Assembly (NCBI GenBank): GCA_965249835.1
Contig: CBDFMY010000003.1
Span: forward strand, 1,488,001-1,552,000
Direction: 5' to 3'
Length of the DNA stretch: 64,000 bases
Origin: JAHRAW01 sp965249835
Lineage (GTDB): Bacteria; Pseudomonadota; Gammaproteobacteria; Arenicellales; Poriferihabitantaceae
In this document: piece after piece, positions 18,846 to 27,261 of the stretch
Layout: each line of letters starts with the position of its first letter
How positions within the stretch are numbered: the stretch's first letter is position 1
Translations under genes and position numbers: made by a program
Notes under the pieces: generated by a model
Database searches by the model: none
What the model was told of the DNA's origin: nothing
Seen by the model: only the letters and a program-made list of their open reading frames with translations

Positions 18846-19593
18846 TGTGGTATGAGTGGTGGATGGCTTTGATGGGTTGTGAGTTTGAAACTATAGCGTG
18901 CAACCCCACTTGTCAATGTTTGATGCCACCACATACTGGACAAATCGGGCAAAAGTGTATGTGTTCACGTTTCGCTGACAGTTTTTTCTCGTTTGCTTTT
19001 GGCCTCGAAAAGAAAATCACACCTACCGATTCACCATTACCCCCCAACCCGTCATCCTCGCCGGCAGGCGGGGATCCAGCGCGCGGCGTAGCCGCGGGCG
19101 GCGGCGTTAGCCGCCGCTTTGAGCGCACTAAGGCGTAACGACATTAAAACTTTTTTCTCGGTTGCTTTTGGCGTTTCAAAAGGAATCACGGTTTGGAGAT
19201 GTGGCTTGGATTATGACGGTATTAGTTACTCTCATCGTTTTTTAGTTCTGGGTTCTCGCCTTTGGCGAGAACAACTTGCCTGCCGGCGAGAATGACGAAT
19301 AAAAGGGCAATAGTAAACCGAAAAGACAAATGCGCGTTGAGAAGCCAAAGCACATTGAGAAAAAATCGCCGGGAGCGCCATGAATTGATTGGCGCGAGCG
19401 AAGCGAGCCCGAAGGGCGCGTATCAGGGATGATACGCGCAAAAAAGCCCGGCTTGACCGGACTCATTAACTACAAACAAACATTGCGCGCCGCATATTTT
19501 TCGTCAGGCAAGGCGCGCAAGGAGCGAGGGAGTGAGCAATACATTAAGTATGTGAGCGACCGAGCGATGACGCGCAACACCGCATGGCGGAAA
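18846..19593. repeat. Composite interspersed repeats (A, B, D, C) upstream of IS
   Basis: The spacer contains family A hairpin remnants (about 19050-19100), a family B copy (about 19208-19276) ending in the TTCTCGCCTTTGGCGAGAA hairpin, family D (about 19339-19439, 101 bp, inverted relative to the copy at 26593-26693), and the first part of family C (about 19450-19593; ATACATTAAGTATG palindrome). Family C is interrupted at 19593 by an insertion sequence and resumes at 20957. Nothing here looks protein-coding. Confidence 0.75.
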
Positions 19594-20956
19594 TGTTAGG
19601 AACACATAAACTGTCCGCTGTTAAAACACATAATCTGTCCGGTTTATGCCAGCTCTTGAGGGGGGCGGTTTATGAGGCGGACAGAAGTGTTACAGGAGAT
19701 ACGACAGATGAGATTTGAAGAGTCATATGGGGGCTGGACCGAGGGTCGTCTGAGCCAGGAGGAAGCGGCGCAGTTACTGGGTGTGTGTGAGCGCACCTTC
19801 CGTCGTTACATCAATCGTTACGAGGAAGAAGGCCTGGATGGGTTGATCGACAAGCGCCTGTCTCAGGTATCGCACCGGCGGGCCCCGGTCGATGAGGTTA
19901 TGCGCATGGTGGATCGGTACCGGAGCCGGCATGAGGGCTGGAGTGTCAGGCACTACTACGCCTGGTATCGGCGCGGCGGTGGTGGGCGTAGCTACAACTG
20001 GGTGCGCAAGTCCTTGCAGGCTGCCGGAGCGGTGGCGAAGGCATCGGGCCGTGGGCAACATCGCAAGCGGCGCGAGCGAGCGCCAGTGCCGGGGGTATTG
20101 CTGCACCAGGACGGCAGCACCCATGCCTGGGTGCCGGGACAGAGCTGGGATTTGATAGTCACCATGGATGATGCCAGCAATCGGCATTACTCCATGTTCT
20201 TCTGTGACCAGGAAGGCACCCGGAGCAGTTTCCAGGGGGTACGTGAGGTGATTGAGGCCGAGGGCTTGTTTTGCTCGCTGTATACCGACCGGGGCAGCCA
20301 TTACTGGCACACGCCGACGGCTGGCGGCAAGGTGGACAAGGGCAACTCGACGCAGTTTCGGCGCGCCTTGCAGCAACTGGGCATAGAGATGATCGCGGCC
20401 TACTCGCCGCAAGCCCGAGGGCGCTCCGAGCGGGCCTTTCGCACCCACCAGGAGCGCTTGGTCAAGGAACTGGCCGCCGCTGGCATCACCGATATGGCTA
20501 CTGCCAATGAGTATCTCCGGCAGGTGTATCTGCCCGCTTTCAACGAAGAGTTTGAGCAACCGCCGCGGGAAGCTGGCTCAGCCTTTGTGCCGGTGCCGGA
20601 GGGAGCGCAGTTGGACAACATTTTCTGCGAACGCTACGAGCGCCAAGTACGCAAGGACAACTGCATTGAATTCGGGGGACTGACCCTGCAGATACCGGCA
20701 GACCGCCACCGTTACCACTACATCAAAGCTAAAGTGAAGGTATTACGGCACACCGACGGCGCCTTGTCTTTGTGGCACGGCCCCCGAAAACTGGCCGGTT
20801 ATGACGCGGCCGGCCAACTCATCCAGACTGACTTACCGGTGGCTGCTTGATGTCCGCTGCGCCATCAATAACGGGTGCCTCAGCCAGGCTTCCCGACATC
20901 GCCAAAAGCGGACAACTCATGTGTTCTAAAACCGGACATTTCTATTTGTTGCTAAC
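19594..20956 (+). mobile_element. IS1202/ISNCY-type insertion sequence inserted in repeat C
   Basis: A 1363-bp element encoding one transposase. Its ends are imperfect inverted repeats of about 48 bp, each holding two copies of an AACACATAA-CTGTCCG-like motif (left 19595-19645; right about 20905-20956). It is flanked by a 17-bp direct repeat ACACCGCATGGCGGAAA at 19577-19593 and 20957-20973. A long direct repeat is expected for IS1202-like elements, which make unusually long target duplications. The flanking sequence rejoins into a normal family C repeat (compare 26811-26850), so the insertion is recent relative to that repeat. Confidence 0.82.
19672..20850 (+). CDS. ISNCY/IS1202-family transposase
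   Basis: This 392-residue transposase has an N-terminal helix-turn-helix (about residues 28-60; LSQEEAAQLLGVCERTFRRY), a second DNA-binding region, and an integrase-like (rve) core with acidic residues in LHQDGSTHAWVPGQ, LIVTMDDASNRHYSM and LYTDRGSHYW, followed by SPQARGRSERAFRTHQERLV (catalytic Glu). A C-terminal beta-rich domain (NCIEFGGLTLQIP) is typical for the group. The reading frame is intact, so the element could be functional. Codon use and GC content are close to the host. Confidence 0.92.
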   Translation: MRRTEVLQEIRQMRFEESYGGWTEGRLSQEEAAQLLGVCERTFRRYINRYEEEGLDGLIDKRLSQVSHRRAPVDEVMRMVDRYRSRHEGWSVRHYYAWYRRGGGGRSYNWVRKSLQAAGAVAKASGRGQHRKRRERAPVPGVLLHQDGSTHAWVPGQSWDLIVTMDDASNRHYSMFFCDQEGTRSSFQGVREVIEAEGLFCSLYTDRGSHYWHTPTAGGKVDKGNSTQFRRALQQLGIEMIAAYSPQARGRSERAFRTHQERLVKELAAAGITDMATANEYLRQVYLPAFNEEFEQPPREAGSAFVPVPEGAQLDNIFCERYERQVRKDNCIEFGGLTLQIPADRHRYHYIKAKVKVLRHTDGALSLWHGPRKLAGYDAAGQLIQTDLPVAA

Positions 20957-21006
20957 ACACCGCATGGCGGAAAATAAGCAAGCGCAATCCTGCCATCACG
21001 AAATTT

Positions 21007-21600
21007 TTACCGAAGTCTCTTAGCCACCGAATGAAGCGCGGTATGTTCAATGGCAAACTCGCTCAAGTGTCGCACGGTGTTTAGCACATAGTCGCAATTT
21101 TCCCCGTGTTTGCCTTTGGCGACACGCACCACGGCAACCGTTTCATCAACGCTGAGTGGTTGGGCAAATTGCGGATGTTTGCGTTTGGAGACGAAGGTCA
21201 GCGCATCCACGCCGGCGCCGTTTGGCAGATACACTTGTTTGATCAGCGGCCGGTAGGCGTTGTTGATCATTTCCCGTTTCAATAGATAGGCCGACACCGC
21301 GGCAATGTTTCGCGGCGCAACGCGCAACGCCATGCCGTTGCAAGAGCCGCCGTGGTCGAGGCCAAGCACCAGTCCGGGATGACGCGCGGTGCCGCGATAG
21401 TGCGTGGACCACAGGCAAAGCCGCCGATGATAACCATACAAGCGCGCCGGAGTGGCTTGCTCCACGCTGAAACCCGGATTCCACATCAGCGAACCGTAGC
21501 CGAACACCCACAAGTCGCCGTCGGGCAAGGGCAGGGCATCCAGTTCGCACGATTCAAAACAAGTTGCGCTGAAGTCGGGGCGAAACTCGGATGCGTTCAT
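21007..21600 (-). CDS. chaC: Glutathione-specific gamma-glutamylcyclotransferase (ChaC family)
   Basis: ChaC-like enzymes cleave glutathione to 5-oxoproline and Cys-Gly. The 197-residue protein shows the substrate-binding YGSL loop (VFGYGSLMWNPGF, about residues 32-44), RLYGYHRRLCLWSTHYRGT, and the GLDHGGSCNGMALRV region. The catalytic Glu is expected in the segment containing LKREMINNAYRP (Glu of KREM). It ends just after an insertion sequence and lies 16 bp downstream of gdhB on the same strand, so it may be co-transcribed with it. Confidence 0.9.
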   Translation of the reverse strand: MNASEFRPDFSATCFESCELDALPLPDGDLWVFGYGSLMWNPGFSVEQATPARLYGYHRRLCLWSTHYRGTARHPGLVLGLDHGGSCNGMALRVAPRNIAAVSAYLLKREMINNAYRPLIKQVYLPNGAGVDALTFVSKRKHPQFAQPLSVDETVAVVRVAKGKHGENCDYVLNTVRHLSEFAIEHTALHSVAKRLR

Positions 21601-21616
21601 CTGGCAACACTCGGCA

Positions 21617-24600
21617 TCAGCGTAGCCGCGCCAATTCGCTAATCAATACCGACAGCATGGCAAAGTCCGGGGCGTGTTCGGCGGTGAGGTCGGCGGTCAT
21701 TTTTTCGATAACCAGTATGGAGTGGCGATTTTTCGTCAGCCAACGTTCAATCAACGCATTGCGCGATGCTTTGCCCGCATTCGACAATACCTGTTCGGCG
21801 ATTGCCGTGTGATTGGCGCGCAGATCATTGCCGAGACTGAAACGTGCGCGTTCATGCCAGTCATTGTTTGCCGGCAGCGAATCGATGGCTTGTTGCGTCC
21901 AATCAAGACCAAGAATTTCGCGCACCTGAAAATAAATTCCGGCGGCGTGTTCAATCGGACCTTTTCTTTGCGTCGACAAGTTCACAATATCAACCGCATA
22001 ACCGAGCGCGGGTAGCGCGGCAGTTTGGTCGGCGATAGTTGAAGGCACACCATGCGCCGCGAGTTTTTTGCCGCGCTTTGCCATGTCCGCCAACGCCTTA
22101 TCGCCCAAAGTTTTTTTCAATAGCGAGCGCAGTTTGTCGCATCCGGGTCGGAAGGTGGAAACCAGTGCCTGAATATCCAGCGGGCCCGCTTGATTACGCA
22201 ACAGCCAGGCGATGCACATCTGCATGGTCGCGGCGCTCTGGTTAAGCATTTCCATTTGCACGCGAGCATCCACGCGATTATCCAACTCTTCGATGGCAGC
22301 ATTGGTGGCCGGCGTGCCGAGGATGTCGCGTGCGGCGATGTAGGCGCGGGTGATTTCGGCGGCGCTACTCCCGGTAAGGTCTGCCAGATGCAGATGAAAA
22401 TTCGCGCCCATGGTGCCGACCAGATGATTGGTAATCTGGGTTGAGATAATTTCCCGTCCAAGCCGATGAGTGCGCACCAGTGCCGGATATTTTTTCGCCA
22501 GTATCGCCGGAAAATACCGATCCAGTTCCACCGCCAGATACGGGTCGTCCGGCACATCGGAATCCAACAATGCCTGATACAAATCCATCTTGCCGTAAGA
22601 AAGCAATATCGCGAGTTCGGGACGCGTTAACCATTTGCCTTCTTCACGCCGTTGTTCGAGCGTGGCAGCATCCGGCAGAAACTCAATGGCGCGGTTAAGC
22701 AATTCTTTTTGCTCCAGCGTGTCAATGGCGCGGGAAAAGCGTGACATCATTTCACCGCTGCGCGCCGCTTCGATACTCAAGCACTGAGACTGCGCATAAT
22801 TATTTTTCAACACCAACTCACCGATTTCGTTTTCCATCTTCGCCAGTAGTGCATTGCGTTGCGCCGGCCGCAGAACTTTTTTCTGAATCGCGGCGTTCAA
22901 TAAAATCTTGATATTCACTTCGTGGTCGGAAGTATCCACTCCGGCGGAATTATCGATGGCATCGGTGTAGCACAATCCGCCGTGCTGGGCGTATTCAATG
23001 CGCGCCGGTTGAGTCATGCCGAGATTGCCGCCTTCGCCGATAACCTGGCAACGCAATTGGTTGGCGCTAACGCGCACGCCATCGTTGTTTTTATCTTGCG
23101 CATCGGCGTCGGATTCATGTGATGCCTTTATGTATGTGCCGATGCCGCCATTCCACAACAATTCCACTTCCATTTTGAGGATGAGATTGATTAACTCATC
23201 GGGCGCGTATTTGTCCCGACTCGCACCGAGAACTTTTTTTGCTTGCGGCGAAAGCGTGATGGATTTTGCACTGCGTTCGAAAACACCACCGCCGGCGGAG
23301 ATTAATTTTCGGTCGTAGTCTGACCATGACGAACGCGGCAGGTCAAACAAACGTTTTCGTTCGCGGTAACTGCGAGCCGAGTGCGGCGACGGGTCGATAA
23401 AAATGTGTAAATGATTGAATGCCGCGATGAGACGGATGTGTTTGGATAGCAACATACCGTTGCCGAATACATCGCCGGCCATATCGCCGATGCCGACCAC
23501 GCTGAAGTCGCCACACTGAATGTCCTTGCCGAGTTCGCGGAAGTGTCGTTTCACCGATTCCCACGCGCCGCGTGCGGTGATGCCCATTTTCTTGTGGTCG
23601 TAACCGGCCGAGCCGCCGGAAGCGAAGGCATCGCCAAGCCAGAACCCACGTGCTTCGGAAAGTTCGTTGGCGATGTCGGAGAAAGTAGCGGTGCCTTTGT
23701 CGGCCGCCACCACCAGATACGGGTCATCGCCGTCTATGCGCACCACATCGACCGGCGGGATGACTTTATTGCCGGACAAGTTGTCGGTGAGGTCGAGCAT
23801 TCCGCTGATGAACAAGCGATAACACGCGATTACTTCGCGCTGGATCTCATCGCGCCCGGCTTCGGGTAATTGCTTGGCGACAAACCCGCCTTTGGAACCC
23901 ATCGGCACGATGACCGCGTTCTTGACCCGTTGCGCTTTGACCAAGCCAAGCACTTCGGTGCGAAAATCTTCGGGGCGTTCCGACCAGCGCAAGCCGCCGC
24001 GTGCGACTTCACCGCCGCGCAGGTGTACGCCTTCCACGCGTGGCGAGCACACAAAAATTTCATACTTCGGCGCCGGTTCGGGAATGCGCGGGATGGCGCG
24101 CGGGTTTAGTTTGATCGACAGGTAGGGTTTGGAATCGCCGGTGTCGGTGCGCTGGTAGTAGTTGGTGCGCAAGGTGGCGTTAATCACATCCAACAACGCG
24201 CGCAGGATTCGATCTTCGTCGAGGGTAACCACTTGCTCCAGTTGGCGATCAATTTTCGATTTGATTTTGCGCAGGCCGGTGTCTTTGCTTTTATTCGCCG
24301 GATTAAATCGCGCGGTAAAGAGGGTATAAATGGCAACCACCAAATCCGGGTTATTGGCTAGCGCATCAATGATGTAATGCTCGCTGTAGCGCAACCGAAT
24401 CTGTTTGAGATAACGAAAATACGCGCGCAACAAACTAATCGCCTTCCAATTCAAACCGGCAAGCAGCGTGAGTTGATTGAAGCCATCGTTTTCAATAGTT
24501 CCACGCCATGCTTGCGTAAAAGTGGACTGGAAATTTTCCGCCGCGGCGGCGATGTCAAACTCGCGGCTGTCCTGCCGTGCGATTTCAAAATCATACATCC

Positions 24601-26467
24601 AGAAAGTCGTGCCATCGCACCGCCGAAAACGATACGGCCGCCCGCCCAAAACCCGAATGCCCATGTTCTCCAGTATCGGCAGGATGTCGGACAACGCGAT
24701 GGATTGGTCGTCGCAATACAGTTTGAAACTGGCGATGCAGTCGTCTTCTTTCTGATCAAGCCGATGACGCCGACTATGCTCACTCAACGCGGCATAAATT
24801 TTTTCGTGCCCAACTTCGGCAAGGCGATCAACATCGATGACCGCTTGCTCCACCGAAAATTCATCCTGATAACTCCGCGAAAACGCATCACGATAAAGTT
24901 CAAGCGTTTGGTTGGCGATTTCATAGCCGGAATGTTGGCGGATGGATTCGTGCAGGTTGTCGTTCCAGTCCCGCGCCATGGCTTGAACAACGCGTTCCAG
25001 TTGTGCCGCATCCACTTTGCGCTCGGAACGATCTTGGCAATGAATCAGATAATGAATACGAGTCAGGATTGAATCCGAAAAGTAGACATTGAAAGTCACC
25101 TCGTCGGCATTGAGTTGTTCCTTCAAAAATTGTTGAACGCGTTGTCGAAGCGTGCTGTTGAACAAATCGCGCGGGATATACACCAGACAGGAATAAAAAT
25201 GCCCGCAAATATTTCGGTGCAGATGCAGTCGGGTCTTGCGGCGTTCCAGATGGTTGAGCAGCGTCATGCACAGTGCATATAAACTGCCGGTGTCCATCTG
25301 AAAAAGTTTTTCTCTGGGCAGATTTTCGAGAATGGCGCGCAACGATTTATAACCGTATCCGCCCGGGCGCAAAGTGCTTTCTTTAAGTATGTAGTCGGTC
25401 TTGTTGCGAAGGTGCGGGATGGCCGTCGTCGGCAGCAACGCCGAAGCACCGGCAAGAAAACCGAGAATACAACTGACCCGGCGCGTGCGGTTGGTTTTGG
25501 TTTTCGCGGCAGACGCATCGGAATCAAATGCGTGGTCGATGAGGATGCAGTCGAGGTAATTGGCGCGGTGAATGGTTGAGCGTTGCCGGGATTTGGTGAA
25601 CACCAGCGGCGAGGTGTGGCGGTAGGTTGCCGGCGGCAAAATCGCCAGGGCGGCGGCCGGCTCCCGGCGGTATGCGGCGCGCAACACCCCCAGCACCGAT
25701 TTGCCATCAATGATGGTTTTTTGCGCGCGCGCGGTCTCGACTACTTCCACCTCGGCATAACCGAGAAAAGCAAAATTGTGGTTTTCCACCCATCGCAACA
25801 ACTCGCCGTGCTCGGTGGCTGCCGATCCTTGTTTGCGGCTTTCCACTTTGTCCGCCAGAGACAAGGTGTTGCCGCGCATTTTTTTCCAGTCCTTAACCAC
25901 GATTTCGATGTCGGCCATGACATTTTGTAATTCCCGCCGCAGGTGTTTGTGCTCGCTTTGCGGGGTGAAATCAATGACGAACTGAATGTAGGATTCGACC
26001 TCGATGCCGCTACGCGGCTTTGCCGCTTTGCCCTGGTAGCGGGACATAGTTTGTATCCGTCGCCGGCGGTCCCGCCGCACTTCAAAATTCGGGTGGGTAA
26101 TGCGGTGCGGTGTCTTGCGCATTGCATTCAGTTTGATGGTCAACGAATCGATGGTGAAGGGCTTGTCGTCGGTGACGAGGTTGATGATGGTGGCATCGCG
26201 CTGCTCAACCGACTGGCTGCGCGATGGCTTCGATTCGGCACTCCGGTTGTATACCTCGATCAGGGTCTTGCCCGGTGCGCGGCTCTCGCCGAGTTTTCGA
26301 TGCCGCAACGCCGCGGCGCGAAACTCAAGCGCCTTGTCGACGGCAAAATCCTGCCCCGAAAGCCGGTGGTAGAAGTTTCGCAAAAAGGTGATTTCGTCAG
26401 TGCCCGGAACCGGCTTGACCTGGTTCTTAACCGCGGCGAGGAGTTTTTCGGTAATCGTGTTTTTCAT
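21617..26467 (-). CDS. gdhB: NAD-specific glutamate dehydrogenase, large (GDH-180 type)
   Basis: This 1616-residue enzyme is the large NAD-dependent glutamate dehydrogenase that oxidises glutamate to 2-oxoglutarate and ammonia, normally for catabolism. N-terminal ACT-like regulatory regions occupy about the first 700 residues. The catalytic core contains EGVHLRGGEVARGGLRWSER, the Lys-containing MGSKGGFVAKQ, and the NAD-binding region DMAGDVFGNGMLLS followed by LWNGGIGTY. The C-terminal helical domain is complete. The frame is uninterrupted. Size and motifs leave little doubt, and this class is common in gammaproteobacteria living on amino acids. Confidence 0.96.
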   Translation of the reverse strand: MKNTITEKLLAAVKNQVKPVPGTDEITFLRNFYHRLSGQDFAVDKALEFRAAALRHRKLGESRAPGKTLIEVYNRSAESKPSRSQSVEQRDATIINLVTDDKPFTIDSLTIKLNAMRKTPHRITHPNFEVRRDRRRRIQTMSRYQGKAAKPRSGIEVESYIQFVIDFTPQSEHKHLRRELQNVMADIEIVVKDWKKMRGNTLSLADKVESRKQGSAATEHGELLRWVENHNFAFLGYAEVEVVETARAQKTIIDGKSVLGVLRAAYRREPAAALAILPPATYRHTSPLVFTKSRQRSTIHRANYLDCILIDHAFDSDASAAKTKTNRTRRVSCILGFLAGASALLPTTAIPHLRNKTDYILKESTLRPGGYGYKSLRAILENLPREKLFQMDTGSLYALCMTLLNHLERRKTRLHLHRNICGHFYSCLVYIPRDLFNSTLRQRVQQFLKEQLNADEVTFNVYFSDSILTRIHYLIHCQDRSERKVDAAQLERVVQAMARDWNDNLHESIRQHSGYEIANQTLELYRDAFSRSYQDEFSVEQAVIDVDRLAEVGHEKIYAALSEHSRRHRLDQKEDDCIASFKLYCDDQSIALSDILPILENMGIRVLGGRPYRFRRCDGTTFWMYDFEIARQDSREFDIAAAAENFQSTFTQAWRGTIENDGFNQLTLLAGLNWKAISLLRAYFRYLKQIRLRYSEHYIIDALANNPDLVVAIYTLFTARFNPANKSKDTGLRKIKSKIDRQLEQVVTLDEDRILRALLDVINATLRTNYYQRTDTGDSKPYLSIKLNPRAIPRIPEPAPKYEIFVCSPRVEGVHLRGGEVARGGLRWSERPEDFRTEVLGLVKAQRVKNAVIVPMGSKGGFVAKQLPEAGRDEIQREVIACYRLFISGMLDLTDNLSGNKVIPPVDVVRIDGDDPYLVVAADKGTATFSDIANELSEARGFWLGDAFASGGSAGYDHKKMGITARGAWESVKRHFRELGKDIQCGDFSVVGIGDMAGDVFGNGMLLSKHIRLIAAFNHLHIFIDPSPHSARSYRERKRLFDLPRSSWSDYDRKLISAGGGVFERSAKSITLSPQAKKVLGASRDKYAPDELINLILKMEVELLWNGGIGTYIKASHESDADAQDKNNDGVRVSANQLRCQVIGEGGNLGMTQPARIEYAQHGGLCYTDAIDNSAGVDTSDHEVNIKILLNAAIQKKVLRPAQRNALLAKMENEIGELVLKNNYAQSQCLSIEAARSGEMMSRFSRAIDTLEQKELLNRAIEFLPDAATLEQRREEGKWLTRPELAILLSYGKMDLYQALLDSDVPDDPYLAVELDRYFPAILAKKYPALVRTHRLGREIISTQITNHLVGTMGANFHLHLADLTGSSAAEITRAYIAARDILGTPATNAAIEELDNRVDARVQMEMLNQSAATMQMCIAWLLRNQAGPLDIQALVSTFRPGCDKLRSLLKKTLGDKALADMAKRGKKLAAHGVPSTIADQTAALPALGYAVDIVNLSTQRKGPIEHAAGIYFQVREILGLDWTQQAIDSLPANNDWHERARFSLGNDLRANHTAIAEQVLSNAGKASRNALIERWLTKNRHSILVIEKMTADLTAEHAPDFAMLSVLISELARLR

Positions 26468-27261
26468 TTTGCCAATGCGTCAATGTTCGGTATGGCGCGT
26501 TATTATAAGGGAGTTATGCTATGCGTGACGACATTAAGAGTCCAACTCCGCCGAACTCATTAATTACGAATAAACATTGCGCGCCGCATTTTGCGCGTAT
26601 CATCCCTGATACGCGCCCTTCGGGCTCGCTTCGCTCGCGCCAATCAATTCATGGCACTCCCGGCGATTTTTTCTCAATGTGCTTTGGCTTCTCGATTCAC
26701 CATCACCCCCCAACCGTCATTGCGCGTCGAATTTTCGTTGTCAGGCAAGGCGCGCGAGGAGCGAGGGAGTGAGCAATACATTAAGTATGCGAATGACCGA
26801 GCGACGAAGCGCAACGCAGCATGGCGACGAAAAGGCAAGCGCAATTCGTCATTCTCGCCGGCAGGCGCAAATCCAGAGTGGCGGCGCAAGCCGCCCGGTG
26901 CGTCACGCTTGCGTAATGATACTAATAGTTCGGCGTACCAAGTTTTTTTCGTGTGCTTTTGTCTTCTCAAAAGGAATCACGGTCTGGGGATGTGGTTTGG
27001 ATTATGACGGTATTAGTTACTCTCATGGTTTTTTAGTTCTGGGTTCTCGCCGTTGGCGAGAACAACAGACTGGATTCCCGCCTGCCGGCAAGAATGACGG
27101 GTTGGGGAGACAATGTGAATCGCAAAGTGTGACTTTCTTTGTGGCGCCAAAAGTAACCGAGAAAAACCGTCAGCGAAACGTGAACACATACAATTACGGC
27201 GAAACCGCCGCCAAGCAAGCACAATGGCAACCAAGCCGCGATAAAGTGTTAGTATCCGCCG
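26468..27261. repeat. Composite interspersed repeats (nested D in C, then A, B)
   Basis: About 790 bp without a gene. The family C repeat begins near 26548 (actcattaattacgaataaac), is interrupted around 26593-26730 by a copy of family D plus a family A fragment, and resumes at 'ttttcgttgtcaggcaaggc' through about 26850. Then follow family A (about 26850-26880), family B (about 26999-27067) and another A hairpin (27068-27105). The order shows insertion of one repeat into another. The tdm start lies just beyond; no clear promoter was recognised. Confidence 0.75.
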
